A DNA stretch of 64,000 bases from Symbiodinium natans (taxonomy: Eukaryota > Sar > Dinophyceae > Suessiales > Symbiodiniaceae): contig CAJNDS010000304.1 of the NCBI GenBank assembly GCA_905221605.1, forward strand, positions 1 to 64,000, given 5' to 3'. Below are positions 1-10,658 of the stretch, one piece after another. The position numbers were made by a program, and so were the translations under genes. The notes below the pieces were generated by a model. That model was given only the letters and a program-made list of their open reading frames with translations, was not told where the DNA came from and made no database searches. How positions within the stretch are numbered: the first letter of the stretch is position 1; each line of letters begins with the position of its first letter.

Positions 1-80
1 AAACCCTAAACCCTAAACCCTGAACCCTAAACCCTAAACCCTAAACCCTACACCCTAACCCTAAACCCTAAACCCTAAAC
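1..80 (-). repeat. Telomere-type CCCTAAA array at left edge
   Basis: About eleven CCCTAAA units with a few variants (CCCTGAA, CCCTACA). They then pass into unique DNA, and similar arrays recur throughout the window. It therefore looks like an interstitial array and not a chromosome end, although a subtelomeric position cannot be excluded. Confidence 0.9.
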
Positions 81-82
81 CG

Positions 83-176
83 CCCGTAGCGGTTCAGGTT
101 GTGCGCGTCTTGCGGCGGCGGTTCGCGATTTGGATTTCCCGAAAAAGATCAGAAGAATCCACATGAGCCTTTAGGA
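83..176 (+). CDS. Possible exon, unknown protein
   Basis: After a CCCGTAG acceptor one frame stays open for about 31 codons (RFRLCASCGGGSRFGFPEKD then QKNPHEPLGW) before TAA. It is Gly/Cys-rich at first, then charged. No family is recognised and the donor is unclear. Confidence 0.3.
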
Positions 177-563
177 TGGCTGTAAGGTTTACCCTTAAGA
201 GCCCAGCGCCTACTTGTTTACAGGTTATTGCTACAAACCTCCTTATGAGGATTCTTAGGAAACCTCAAAAAACTAAGCAGAGGTAGGTTTTTGGGTTTTT
301 TAATCTATAGGGTTTAGGGTCTTCGCGGTCTAGAACTCACCTCAGGTCGAGTTGGGGGGTCGTTACGCGGTTGAGTTTGGGATTTTTCCCCCTTATACGA
401 ACAGCCTTCTTGTCGTAGCCCCGATGATAATCCCAGTTTCTCAAGCTTGAATGGGGAGTTCGCAAGGTGGCTTGCTGAAACCCGAAACCCGAAACCCGAG
501 ACCCTGAGCCCTAAACCCTAAACCCTAAACCCTAAACCCTAAACCCTAAACCCTAAACCCTAG

Positions 564-663
564 GTGGCTTTGCTGCTGCCCCCGGGCGAAGGGCCTCCAG
601 ACCTGGCCCGGCATGGCCTGTGCCACCCTGAAGACGCAGACGGCGCGGACTTGGGGGGGATTG
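564..663 (+). CDS. Exon, unknown protein
   Basis: The island lies between a CCCTAAA array ending CCCTAG (acceptor) and a TTTAGGG array starting G|GTTTAG (donor). The open frame reads VALLLPPGEGPPDLARHG, then a Cys/Asp-rich stretch. The exon fills the gap between the two oppositely oriented arrays almost exactly. Family unknown. Confidence 0.45.
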
Positions 664-1130
664 GTTTAGGGTTTAGGGTTTAGGGTTTAGGGTTTAGGGT
701 TTAGGGCTTAGGGCTTAGGGCTTAGGGTTTAGGGTTTGTTTGGGGTTTAGGATTTAGGGTTTAGGGTTTGGGGTTTGGGGATTGTGAAGGTTGAAGGGTT
801 TGATTTTGAATTTGTTGGGGGGCTTTCTTGGGGTGTAGGGCTCTTTTGAGAGTTTCAGGTTTTGGGGGTTTAGGGCTTCAGGGTTTTAAGCCTCTAGGGT
901 GACAGGGTTTTGGGGTGTAGGACGCGGCTTGGAGGATTTGAGAGTTGAGGGTGTTTGGGGTTCTGGGCCTTCAGGGCTTACAAGGTTTTAGGGTTTTAGG
1001 GTTCAGGGTTTACGATTTAGGGTTTAGGGTATTTTAGGGTTTAGGGCTGCAGGCCTGGGTTTAGGGCCTTGGGTTTTGGGGGCTTTTGGGTCTTGGGCTT
1101 TTGGGACTTCCGGGGCCTGGTTCGCGCGCA
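664..1130 (+). repeat. TTTAGGG array decaying into degenerate G/T-rich DNA
   Basis: Perfect TTTAGGG units at the left give way to mutated units (TTTGGGG, CTTAGGG, TTCAGGG) over about 450 bp. I see no convincing gene here apart from a possible short exon end (DFRGLVRAQ) before a CAG|GTGCTG site near 1130. Confidence 0.7.
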
Positions 1131-1832
1131 GGTGCTGTTAGGGTCTGTAGGGCCTTTGGCTTGGGGTTTGCAGGTTAGAGTTTGGGGCTAAACTCTAAAC
1201 CCTGAACCCTAAACCCGGGGACCCAAGAACCCTCAACCCTGATTTAGAGCACGAACCAGGGTTTTACAGGGTTTAGGGTTTAGGGTTTAGGGTTTAGGGT
1301 TTAGGGTTTAGGGTTTAGCGTTTAGGGTTTAGGGTAACCAAAGACCAAGTATCGGTCATGATCTCATTTGAGGTCGGCAGGGGTTGGGGTGTTGGGCCGA
1401 GACGGCTTCGCAGCTGGTAGCTGACGTTAAGGGCTTCGGGTTTAGGGTTTAGGGTTTCTGCAGCAATTCCGCAGACCCCCTGTGGCGACGTGGAGTTTGC
1501 AGGGTTCGGGTTTCGGATGGTTTTCTTGGTGCTTTCATTTTTCGGTCGAACAGGAGTCGCATGGAGAACGTAGAGCGCAGAGAGAGCTCGGACTGGTAAG
1601 CTTGGCGATCTGAGCTCTGCACCCCAACAAAAACCTCAACCCGAAACCGCCAACCAAAGCCTCAAGCTCCAGAAGCCCTAAACTCCTGCCAATCACAACA
1701 AAAAGCCCTAAACCCTGAACCCTAAAAACCTTCAACAGAAGGCGAAAGATGTGTCTCAAAAGAAGCTTTCAACCCTGGCCTACTCGTTTGGCGAGGGGGG
1801 GCGGGGGGGGGCTCTTAAGCAAATAGTTGTTA

Positions 1833-1968
1833 CCCTAAACCCTAAACCCTACACCCTAAACCCTAAACCCTAAACCCTAAACCCTCCTAAACCCTAAACC
1901 CTCCTAAACCCTACACCCAAACCCTAAACCCTAAACCCAAACCCTAAACCCTAAACCCTAAACCCTAG
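1833..1968 (-). repeat. CCCTAAA array
   Basis: Interstitial array with occasional inserted bases. It ends CCCTAG next to an open island (1970-2066) that could be an exon. Confidence 0.85.
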
Positions 1969-2106
1969 TCACCGCCACTGTCGACGCCAGGGTTTCGCGA
2001 GCTCACAAGTGGCTCCCGGCTGGGCTTGGCAGCTCGCCTCAGGGGTTCAGCCTCCTTTGTTGGGCTTGAGGGTTTAGGGTTTAGGGTTTAGGTTTTAGGG
2101 TTAGGG

Positions 2107-2223
2107 GTATAATATCGGGGTCGGAATAATTTCTAATCAGATTCCCTTAGGGTCCCTTTGTACTTATACCATTAATGACCCCCCCAAAACCCTATTTCAA
2201 TTATTCAGGCCCCTGTATTATAG
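2107..2223 (+). mobile_element. Introner-like element, family C
   Basis: A 117-bp element beginning GTATAATATCGGGG and ending CCCCTGTATTATAG, so its ends are inverted repeats that also give GT and AG. The core GGGGTCGGAATAATTTCTAAT recurs near 9.4, 24.5, 25.7, 30.7 (antisense) and 49.2 kb. It is non-coding. Confidence 0.6.
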
Positions 2224-2392
2224 AGGTTTCGGGGTATTGGGGTGTAGGTTTTAAGGCAAGCGGTGGGTTCACCTTTATTTCTTGTCATATGTATAGGGTT
2301 TAGGGTTTAGGGTTTTAAACCCTAAACCCCAAACCCCAAACCCTAACCCTAAACCCGAAACCCTAAACCCTAAACCCTTATTTTTTTGGGGG

Positions 2393-2476
2393 GACTTCGA
2401 CCTCCGGGCCCAGGTCACGCTCAAGGCGCCCAGCTCGGCCCACCGGGCCGTGGCGATGGCCGAGTTGCTGCCTCAG
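2393..2476 (+). CDS. Exon, unknown protein
   Basis: The open frame DFDLRAQVTLKAPSSAHRAV then AMAELLPQ ends at a strong CAG|GTTGCG donor. The composition is protein-like. The acceptor side is a T-run and poly-G without a clear AG, so the left edge is uncertain. Confidence 0.45.
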
Positions 2477-3062
2477 GTTGCGTATAGGGTTTGTGAAGGT
2501 TTGGGTTTAGGGTTTAGGGTTTAGGGTATAGGGTTCAGGGTTTAGGGTTTAGGGTTTAGGGTTTAGGGTTTAGGATGTTGGGTCCACGGGCGTGCAGTTT
2601 GAGCATTGAGTTGGGTTGTTTCGGGGGCTCTTGGGGGGAGGGGGGGGTTAGGGTTTAGGGTGAGCCGTCTTGTTCCCCTCCCCACCACCACCAGGTTGGG
2701 TGTCAGTGGCCCATCTTTACGTCTTTTCACCCCTCCTTCGCCTCTGCCCCGGCCCTTAAGCCTCCTGAGCATCAGCCCTGATCCCCATGCTGGCTCTTTT
2801 GTTTTGCAGGGTCTATAAGGGGTATGTAATGTTTCCCAGTCAGGGGCCCCACGCTAAGGGACCATGAAACGACCCTTAAATCCTACCCCGGCCTCAGCAC
2901 CGCGAACCCTCAAATCGGGGTTTTAGGGCTTGGAGCTTAGGGTTTAGGGTTTAGGGAGACCACTGGGAGTAACACAGAAGCCCCAATAACAAACCAAAGC
3001 CCTCTCCTCATCACCACTTCTTGTATAGCGCAATCTACCAAACATACCCTTTCTAACTATAG

Positions 3063-3181
3063 CCGAGCTGGCTCTCGCCACCCTCATTCTCTGGCCGGCC
3101 AGAACGCACGAGCAAATAGAGGTGTCGCGAGCGGGTGAACGACCTCCTTCACTCGCTCCACCTGCTCCCCGACTGGCTTAG
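3063..3181 (+). CDS. Terminal exon, unknown protein
   Basis: CTATAG acceptor, then about 38 codons (ELALATLILWPARTHEQIEV, then a Pro-rich end) to a TAG stop. The first part is hydrophobic. No family recognised. Confidence 0.4.
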
Positions 3182-3244
3182 TAGTCAAGTAGAGAGCCTT
3201 CTTTTATGTTCATGTTCTTGTTTCTATACAGTACTTCTCGAAAA

Positions 3245-3515
3245 AAAAATATATATATATATATATAGTGTTTTGTTGTTTTGAGGGCGGGGGGGAGTCA
3301 GCATTTCTCTTGTATAGTCACAACAGTCAGCCTTGAGTTCCCCTTAGGAAGACGGGCAGTTGAGTCGGCGATTTCGAGAGTTAAGGCTGCAAGACGTGCC
3401 CGGATTTTGTCGATGGGTTCTCACGCTTTCTTCATTCCTCTAAATATATATATATATATATGTGTGTGTATATATATATGTATATCTATATATGTTTGTA
3501 TATATATATACACAC
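3245..3515. repeat. TA/TG microsatellites
   Basis: (TA)n at about 3249-3267 and mixed TA/TG runs at 3446-3512. Small open frames here are low-complexity. Confidence 0.8.
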
Positions 3516-3986
3516 ACATGTCGGGTTTGGGGATTATGTTTAGGGTTTACCATTGCCCTCCATCATGGGGTGCCGACAGCTCGGGCCCCAACAGGCAGGG
3601 GAGTGGGGTGGCGAGCAGGCCTAGACTCTGTCAAAATCGGCGTCGCAATTTTTCAAACACTTGGGTTGTGGTAAGATGCACCATGAACAGTTCTACATGG
3701 AAGCGGCTTTTTTGAAAACAGTCATAGCTTGAAGCCTCGACCTTCATCAACTTGGCAAAGGAAGAGTTATGATGATGCCTCCTGCTCGTACCAACGGTCC
3801 CTGACGTGGATCTTATCGTAATGGTCTTCGTAGCTGAGTGAGCAAACTTTACACTTTTTGGGATACTATAATCCCCTATAGTTCTGAAAGTGTACACCTT
3901 TTTTACTGCTTATGAACTCAGCACCCAAGTGGTAGCTCTACACCCAGACAAGACCGCAACCCCAAGATCCAAGACGACACTTGCAG

Positions 3987-4164
3987 AGGAGAGGCCCGGC
4001 TTTGGCGCAGAAGTGGCCCCTCCACGACAGCGTCTCAACTGGAGATGCGGAAGCGTCGGGTGTTAGGGTTGAGTCTCACGGCAGCTTCGGGGACGAGCTG
4101 CAGCATCCAGATACAGGGAGCATGGAAAGTTTCTTGCGCTCGCGTGGTCCTCCTCCTGCTTGGC
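3987..4164 (+). CDS. Exon, unknown protein
   Basis: Acceptor CTTGCAG, then about 59 open codons: GPALAQKWPLHDSVSTGDAE, followed by a Ser/Gly/Asp-rich region with FGDELQHPDTGSMESFLRSR. This is one of the longer non-repetitive frames in the first 5 kb. It runs into a CCCTAAA array. Confidence 0.45.
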
Positions 4165-4207
4165 CCTAAACCCTAAACCCTAAACCCTAAACCCTAAACC
4201 CTAAACC

Positions 4208-4300
4208 AAGGTCAGCAGATGTCTCTGCTGGTGGAGGCCATGCGGCCAACCAAGATGGCGAAGATTTCGGAGGCTCGAGGGGGGGTTGCGATTTGGGGGG
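4208..4300 (+). CDS. Possible exon between opposed arrays
   Basis: GGTCAG acceptor, then QMSLLVEAMRPTKMAKISEA. The island is bounded by CCCTAAA on the left and TTTAGGG on the right. Family unknown. Confidence 0.35.
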
Positions 4301-4626
4301 TTTACGATATCGGGGTTTAGGGTTAAGGGTTTAGGGTTTGGGGTTTAGGGTTTAGGGGTGCCTAGTTGGGGTCCTTATTGTAAGGGAGTCCTGCTATTTG
4401 CGGGGGCCATTTCCTAGGGATCCCTTATGTTCGTAAACCCCCCCATGTCAGGCTTTGTTTTTGTTGGTTGCTTCGTGTGTTTAGGCAGGCATGTCACTTC
4501 CAAGACTGTGGCACCCATGGGTCTTCACAGGCGTAGTGTTCAGGGGTTAGGGTTTAGGGTTTAGGGGTTTAGGGTTAGGGTTTAGGGTTTAGGGTAGGGG
4601 TTAGGGTGTGTTACCTCGACTTGCAG

Positions 4627-4692
4627 GGAGTCAGGGAGGGGTTTTGCACCGTGACGCCCTGCGCCACCAAAATGGCCTTCTACCTGCTACTA
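4627..4692 (+). CDS. Exon, possible membrane segment
   Basis: TTGCAG acceptor; the frame reads GVREGFCTVTPCATKMAFYL then LLT. The downstream side is CCCTAAA. Family unknown. Confidence 0.35.
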
Positions 4693-4723
4693 ACCCTAAA
4701 CCCAGGTTCTAGTCCCCATTGCA

Positions 4724-4790
4724 GAGTCTAAGCAAACCAAAGCCTTGCACAACGTGCACTCCTTCAGAGGGGCAGCGGAGGGAGGGGGTT
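4724..4790 (+). CDS. Possible terminal exon
   Basis: ATTGCAG acceptor, then SKQTKALHNVHSFRGAAEGG and a TAG formed where the frame enters a GGGTTAGGG unit. Family unknown. Confidence 0.3.
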
Positions 4791-5521
4791 AGGGTTCAGG
4801 GATACGATCAGCTGGCGCCCCAAACAATTCACATGTTATAGTTTCTAAACTTCTGGTGCCCTGTAGAAACGCATTCAATTGTTTTTGTTTTATGACTTCC
4901 TGAGATGTAGCCACATCAATGTCTCCCCCCCCCAACAAAGGAATAGAATGAACTGTGCAGTGTGGAATTGGTATGTCAGCGCCCCAAAAGAAAAACTGGA
5001 ATGTCGGTGCTGAACCCAATTGCAGACATGTATGGTATATGAATAAATACAATGATATCTATATATATACACAGATATATTTATAGTTATATATATATAT
5101 ACATATGTATATGTGTGCTTGTGTCGCTATGGCCTTTTGGATTTGAATATTCTGGGTGCTGAGGAATACATGTATAGCCCTCAAACAGCAAAAGGTGGGG
5201 GCGAGCCCATAAGACCACCATGCATAAAATACATGTACAGACTACTTGTGTAGGCACAGATGTGTTTTTGATATTCTTCTTGCTGTTCGAATTTGAAGAG
5301 CGCTAGTGCTCGCGTGAGTAATATCAGTATTATGATAGGTAGCCCTGGCAAAATTCATAGCGTTGTCATAGCGTTAGTGTCGTGAGTCCCACTCTTGAAC
5401 TCCAAGATTTCGGGGACCCAGCCGCGCCTTCCAAACTTCAAGAAGCTTCGGACCCAATGACTTGGGGTTTAGGGTTTAGGGTTTAGGGTTTAGGGTTTAG
5501 GGTTTACGGTACACACTTCAG

Positions 5522-5610
5522 GTGCTATGCTGTCAGGGGACATGCAGCAAAGGCCACACCCCGTGCCCACAAAACAGGCAAAAACATGGGGCCCCACAGC
5601 GTAGCTTTCC
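5522..5610 (+). CDS. Cys/His-rich exon
   Basis: Acceptor CTTCAG and donor C|GTAAGG. The frame reads VLCCQGTCSKGHTPCPQNRQ then KHGAPQRSF. The Cys/His spacing hints at a metal-binding loop but does not match a classic finger. Function unknown. Confidence 0.4.
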
Positions 5611-5711
5611 GTAAGGATTGAGGGTTTAAGGGTTGAGGTTTTGGGGCTCAGGGTTTAGGGTTTAGGGTTTAGGGAGGGAAAGATTCAGAAAGATTCGCAC
5701 GCTTTAGCTAG

Positions 5712-5813
5712 GCGACGCTTTTCGTGCCGCAAGGTCCCGAAGGCTTTGCAGGACACGGTAGACCATTCCCTGTGGCTCCTTGGCCCTTTGTTGGTTTCTA
5801 CTGTCTGGACTCG
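5712..5813 (+). CDS. Exon, aromatic/Pro-rich
   Basis: TTAGCTAG acceptor, then 34 open codons: ATLFVPQGPEGFAGHGRPFP then VAPWPFVGFYCLDS. They end as the frame enters CCCTAA-type repeat. Composition is strongly protein-like; family unknown. Confidence 0.45.
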
Positions 5814-5934
5814 AAACCCCAAACCCTAAGCCCCAAGCCCATACCCTAAACCCCAAACCCCGAATCCTAAACCCTAAACCTTGATTCCTGAACCCTAAAC
5901 CCTGAGCCCTGAACCCTTCACCCCTTCGTTGTAG

Positions 5935-5988
5935 GAAGTTCATGAACTGAGCCTTCTGCCGGGAATGTCTGCAAGAGGGAGACATAGG
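5935..5988 (+). CDS. Possible exon
   Basis: GTTGTAG acceptor, frame EVHELSLLPGMSARGRH. It lies 120 bp after the 5712 exon with a degenerate CCCTAAA array between. Confidence 0.35.
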
Positions 5989-6189
5989 GTTCGCACTTCC
6001 CCAAATATCCCCAGCACCTCCCTCACCCCAAAGGGTTTGGGATTTAGGGTTTAGGGTTTAGGGTTTAGGATCAATGGGCCGTTTGGGGGTTCGTGTGCCG
6101 AGCAGCTCATGATTTCTAGTTTTGGGGGTGGTTTTTTCGGGCCTTTCAGCAAGGTAGGGGCCTTCAAAGGTATGAAGCGCAGGGCTTTA

Positions 6190-6309
6190 GGTGCCTTAGA
6201 AAAAAGGTTTCCCACCCGAAGCTCTCCTGGGACGCTCAAGCCCTGGAACGCCTCTCAGGTTTCAGACGGCCGGCCGCATCCGATTTCTGGAGCCTCTGTG
6301 GCCTTGAGG
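6190..6309 (+). CDS. Exon abutting an introner-like element
   Basis: The frame reads RFPTRSSPGTLKPWNASQ then VSDGRPHPISGASVALR. It ends at G|GTCCATG, which is the first base pair of a family D element (6310-6493). Function unknown. Confidence 0.35.
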
Positions 6310-6493
6310 GTCCATGTGCCTACATGGTATATATGTTCGTATCCCTAAAGCTGCTAGATGGTCCGTTCTCTAAATGATGGTCCTTTTTCGGGTAGGGGCC
6401 GCCCTTGCAATAGTGACCCCAGAAGGAACCCGAACTTAGAATGACCATACAAAAAGGCCCAAGCACATACCATAGAGGTACATGGATCTGTAG
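6310..6493 (+). mobile_element. Introner-like element, family D
   Basis: It begins GTCCATGTGCCTACATGG and ends CATGGATCTGTAG. The left end matches the right end in inverted orientation. A tighter copy lies at 36317-36421. GT and AG form the outermost bases. Confidence 0.5.
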
Positions 6494-6853
6494 GGTGGGC
6501 GGAGGGAGGGAGGGAGGTCGTTCAAGTTGGCAGGGTTTAGCTTTAGTCTGTTGGGTTTAGAATGCAGAGTGTAAGAGCCAACCTTTCGGGTTCGCGCTGT
6601 ATACACGGAGCGTTGAGCATACGCCCCTCGACAATGAGAAGCAATGAGGATGAACTCCAGGGGTTAGGATAGGAGGGGGAGGGGGGTGCCTTCGCTTGAG
6701 AGTGCAATCGTACTCTGATCGGTTCTGTCATACGTGATTCCATGTCACTGAGTCCGTTGACAATGCTTCTCATTGCATGTGTCCAAGTTGTTTCTCAAAA
6801 AGGTAATTACCCCTAAACCCTAAAGCCAAGACCCTATTTGGCTGTTTGTTCAG

Positions 6854-6925
6854 GACCTCCTTCGCCAGTCTTTTGGCGAGGCCGTCAGCGTGGGCTTTGC
6901 CTGGCAGGCTTTGCCGGGAGGGCGG
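6854..6925 (+). CDS. Exon, unknown protein
   Basis: TTGTTCAG acceptor, then DLLRQSFGEAVSVGFAWQAL followed by PGGR and a poly-G tract that blurs the donor. Family unknown. Confidence 0.4.
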
Positions 6926-7029
6926 GAGGGGGGGGGGGTGGGGTCTGGATCCCGAACCTGAACCTTAAAGCCTGAACCCCCGCAAAACCCCTTCAACCCC
7001 ACCCCCAAAGCTTAAAACCCATAATTCCC

Positions 7030-7384
7030 CTAAACCCTAAACCCTAAACCCTAAACCCTAAACCCTAAACCCTAAACCCTAAACCCTAAACCCTAAACCC
7101 TAAACCCTAAACCCTAAACCCTAACCCCTAAAACCTAAACCCTAAACCCTAAACCCTAAACCCTAAACCCTAAACCCTAAACCCTAAACCCTAAACCCTA
7201 AACCCTAAACCCTAAACCCTAAACCCTAAACCCTAAACCCTAACCCTAAACCCTAAACCCTAAACCCTAAACCCTAAACCCTAAACCCTAAACCCTAAAC
7301 CCTAAACCCTAAACCCTAAACCCTAAACCCTAAACCCTAAACCCTAAACCCTAAACCCTAAACCCTAAACCCTAAACCCTAAAC
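7030..7384 (-). repeat. Longest uninterrupted CCCTAAA array
   Basis: About 50 heptamers with only two or three changed units (CCCTAACC, a missing A). It ends ACCACCC next to the exon at 7418. Confidence 0.97.
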
Positions 7385-7417
7385 CACCCTTTCATTTCCC
7401 TAAACCCCAAACCGCAG

Positions 7418-7534
7418 CAAGGTGACCTACTTGGTGAGCCTTCTAGCCCTGGCACTCACCTCCGCCCTTGCCACGGCGGTTTACTGGGCCGACGCGGAGT
7501 CCTACCATGGGACACTTGCGCATCAATTTCTAGG
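7418..7534 (+). CDS. Exon with transmembrane or signal-like helix
   Basis: AACCGCAG acceptor. The frame reads KVTYLVSLLALALTSALATA then VYWADAESYHGTLAHQF, and closes at TAGG|GTTTAG. The hydrophobic run is about 18 residues long, fitting a membrane helix or signal anchor. It is flanked by CCCTAAA (left) and TTTAGGG (right). Confidence 0.5.
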
Positions 7535-8052
7535 GTTTAGGTTTAGGGTTTGGGGTTCGGGGTTTAGGGTTTAGGGTTTAGGGTTTGGGGTTTGGGGTTT
7601 GGGGTTCCGGGTTTAGGGTTTAGGGTTTAGGGTTCTGGGTTTAGGGTTCAGGGTTTAGGGTTTTGTCAGGGTCAGGGCATCTTTACGCGCGGCCCCATGA
7701 ATCTACAAGCTGGGACCGGTCCACAGGCTGGGAGATTGTTTTTTTCTTCTGGGGCAGAGCAGCACATTTTTTTCCAGAAGCAAAGCCTCACACCCTGAGC
7801 TTGAAAGTAGCTCCGGAAACCCCGCCCAACCCGCCCAGAAGTGCCCAGACCCCTCCCAGACCTGCCCAAACCCTCCCAGAGCGTACAGGAGTGACGAGAC
7901 TCAATGTAAGCTCTGCCCCCTAAACCCTAAACCCTAAACCCTAAACCCTAAACTCTGCCCCCCACCTTGAGGACACCCTGGTCTTCTAGTTTCGCGGCCA
8001 AGGGTTCAAGCCAAGCTGGTTTAGGGTTTAGGGTTTAGGGTTTAGGAACTGC

Positions 8053-8186
8053 ACCCGGAATTTCTTAGTTTCTTGCGCCCGATGCGCGAGAGGGCCCTAA
8101 CAAAAGAAAATCCATCCAGAAGCCTGAGGGTACTAGCCGGAGTTCTTGTTTTAGTGCAGCACCCGTTTCCGCACTTTTATGTGTCA
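8053..8186 (+). CDS. Possible exon, basic then hydrophobic
   Basis: After CTTAG the frame FLRPMRERALTKENPSRSLR then VLAGVLVLVQHPFPHFYVSA is open for about 40 codons to TGA. Family unknown. Confidence 0.35.
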
Positions 8187-8420
8187 GCTCTCGGTTGAGC
8201 CCCGCGTTTTCTTAAACCAACATATGTTCTTGTTCAGTTCTGTCACTGTACCCGAAGCCCTGGTCCATGCAGGAACAAGGATGCTTGCAACCTCGCCTCC
8301 CCTGATCCCCGAACCCTGAACCCTCAACCCTAAACCCTAAACCCTGAACCCTCAACCCTCAATCCCTAATCCCTAAACCCTAAACCCTAAACCCTAAAAA
8401 CCCTAAACCCCGAACCCTAG

Positions 8421-8468
8421 GATGATGCCTTGGGTCTCCTTCCTGGTCGTCACGTGGCACGGGCCCCG
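8421..8468 (+). CDS. Short exon
   Basis: AACCCTAG acceptor, frame MMPWVSFLVVTWHGP, donor CG|GTGTGT. The CCCTAG end of an array serves as acceptor here as at 564. Confidence 0.4.
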
Positions 8469-8631
8469 GTGTGTATAGATGCTGGAGAGGTTTGAAGGTT
8501 AGGGCTGAGGGTTCCCCTAACACTAAGCCCTCAAGCCCTCAAGCCCTAAACCCTGAACCCTAAACCCTAAGCCCTGAACCCTAAACCCTAAGCCCTACAC
8601 GCCCAGAGCCTTGGTGATGCGGGGCCATCAG

Positions 8632-8694
8632 GACCATCGTGGTCACGGAGAACCAAGAAGCTGCGCTGCGCTTAGTCACCAGAGGGGCGGCAAG
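8632..8694 (+). CDS. Exon, unknown protein
   Basis: CCATCAG acceptor, frame TIVVTENQEAALRLVTRGAA. All three frames of this island are partly open, but this one has the most protein-like composition. Confidence 0.35.
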
Positions 8695-8766
8695 TTTGGG
8701 GTTTAGGGTTTAGGGCTTAGGGTTTAGGGTTTAGGGTTTAGCCCGTGAGACTACGGGTCTTTACAG

Positions 8767-8860
8767 ATTTGAGAAGGAACCTGCTGGGTTGAAAACTAGT
8801 GCCAGAAAGTTACAGGCGATCCCTTCCCAACTTTCTTCGCTTGAAATCAGTCGACGATGA
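8767..8860 (+). CDS. Possible terminal exon
   Basis: TTTACAG acceptor, then FEKEPAGLKTSARKLQAIPS and QLSSLEISRR to a TGA. Charged and low in Gly, unlike the repeats. Family unknown. Confidence 0.4.
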
Positions 8861-9157
8861 GGTTGAACCCTGCAGCTGACAGCCCTGCAACCCTACGACC
8901 ATCGAGCCTAGTGGGTTCAGGGTTTGGGGGGGGGGGGGGGGGGGTTGCATTTTTGAGATTTCGGTGTTGCAGGCGCAGGGGTCTTGCAGGATTTTCGGGC
9001 TCGCGGGCGTCATGAGGTTCAGGGGGCTTTGGGGCCTAACGAGAGAGCCGCGAGTTTGAGGGTTTCGGGTTTGGGGTTTAGGGTTTGGGCTTCACAAGAA
9101 GCCCAAACCCGCAAAGCCGAAACCCTAAACCGTGAACCCTAAACCCCGAGTCTGCAG

Positions 9158-9202
9158 GCCATACAGAAGCTGGAGTACCGCTGGCGAAAAGCCCCTCGAC
9201 GG
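9158..9202 (+). CDS. Short basic exon
   Basis: GTCTGCAG acceptor, frame AIQKLEYRWRKAPRR, donor CGG|GTCAGG. A basic amphipathic stretch vaguely like an IQ motif; function not assigned. Confidence 0.4.
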
Positions 9203-9414
9203 GTCAGGCTGTAGGTTAATTTTCGGGAGCTTTGCGGACGGAAGGTTGGGCAATTCGGGTGTAGGGTGTAGGGTTTAGGGGTTAGGGTGTTCGTCTTGGT
9301 TGTCTTCCTGCTCTCGGACCAGGATGTTCAGTAGCCATGAATTCACGAGGCACAGGCACAAGGACCTTTTCAAGCAAACCCGAAACCCTATGCCCTATGC
9401 CCCGCAAAGATGAC

Positions 9415-9529
9415 GTACAATAAGGGGTCGGGATAATCGCCAATAGTGTTCCCTTCTGTTCCCCCAGATAATCATACTAGAACAACCCTCAACACCCCTA
9501 TTTTGATCCCTACTTCCAGCCCCCGTTAG
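9415..9529 (+). mobile_element. Introner-like element, family C
   Basis: A 115-bp copy from GTACAATAAGGGGTCGGGAT to CCCCCGTTAG. It matches the 2107 copy in the core and in the GT/AG inverted ends. Confidence 0.55.
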
Positions 9530-10145
9530 AAGGCTCTAAGGCCCCAACCAGCTTGACAGTTTTGGACCTTACAGCCTGGATCTCAAATGTCGACTTGGCC
9601 ATGCGATTGTTTTAGGGCTTTAGCTATTTGCTCTACAGCAGCTTTAGGGCGCAAGTGTATAACTGAATAGGTGCATGGGCTCAGGGGAAATCCCGGAGCC
9701 CCCAACGCCAACGCCTTGTAGCCTAAGACCAAGATTTCACGCCCCCACCCCCCGCCGGCTCCACCCACAAACCAAAGGAGGACTTGCTTTGGGTTTCTGG
9801 GTTTCATGGACATGTCCGAGGGGGTTTCCGAGGATACTTTGCTACTATTTGCTTAAGCACCCTAAAGAAACGAGGATACCAATAACACCCTATGTCACCC
9901 TTACAAGGAAGAGTCTTATGCGTTTTTTTTTGGGGGGGGGGGGGGGGGGGGGCTTCTTAAGCAAACAGCAAGGGAGCGGAAGGGAGGGGGGGTGTAAGGG
10001 GGCCGGACTCCATGGTTAGGGCTTGCTGTAGGCTTCTTTGGGATTTTTGAGCCCTTATTCAGAAGAATATGGTGCCCTCACACCCCCCTTTCCCTTCCGC
10101 CCCATGAGTTCCTTATGATCGTGCTTTGTCGTACCTCTTTCCCAG

Positions 10146-10217
10146 GTTGCCGGGCTCCGCCGTCCCACGACGAGGCTTTGGCACTCACTTCGCGAGTCTT
10201 GAGTGGCCCTTCATAGG
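10146..10217 (+). CDS. Exon, unknown protein
   Basis: CTTTCCCAG acceptor, frame LPGSAVPRRGFGTHFASLEW then PFI. It ends ATAG|GGTTCAGG where a TTTAGGG array begins. Confidence 0.4.
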
Positions 10218-10286
10218 GTTCAGGGTTTAGGGTTTAGGGTTTAGGGTTTAGGGTTTAGGGTTTAGGGTTTAGGGTTTAGGGTTTAG

Positions 10287-10378
10287 GGTGGACGGACGGC
10301 GACATTAATTGCGCGGCTTCGGATGTGTATGGGATGCTGGGGTCAGGTTTCCTGACGCACCGAGCGGACACGTTACAG
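10287..10378 (+). CDS. Exon, unknown protein
   Basis: The acceptor is the last TTTAG of the preceding array. The frame reads WTDGDINCAASDVYGMLGSG then FLTHRADTLQ. The array on the left thus ends precisely where coding-like sequence starts. Confidence 0.4.
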
Positions 10379-10576
10379 CCTAAACCTTGCAGAGCCTGAG
10401 CCCTTTAGAGCCTAACCCCCAAAAACCTCTCTTTAAACCCTAAACCCTAAACCCTAAACTTTAGGCCTAGGGCCTAAACATCCTTCCCGACCCTAGCCCA
10501 AATAAACAATAAACCCTAAACCCTAAACCCTAAACCTTAAACCCTAAACCCTAAACCTCTAACTTGTTCGTGGCAG

Positions 10577-10658
10577 GTGGCCGGCGGAAGGCGACAAGTT
10601 CAGTGAGACCAGCTCCGAGCAATCCTTCGTGGTTGGGAGGTTCGGCCCTCTCAGCTAG
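10577..10658 (+). CDS. Possible terminal exon
   Basis: GTGGCAG acceptor, frame WPAEGDKFSETSSEQSFVVG then RFGPLS and TAG. Acidic and Ser-rich. Family unknown. Confidence 0.45.

Noticed and set aside
1-80. Chromosome end (true telomere) at the left edge
   Set aside because: The array is only about 80 bp and degenerate, and equivalent or longer arrays occur throughout the window in both orientations.
9583-9813. Minus-strand frame with AAVEQIAKALKQSHGQ, looks protein-like
   Set aside because: It is the only attractive minus-strand frame, has no splice context or homology I recognise, and overlaps + strand frames. Probably chance.
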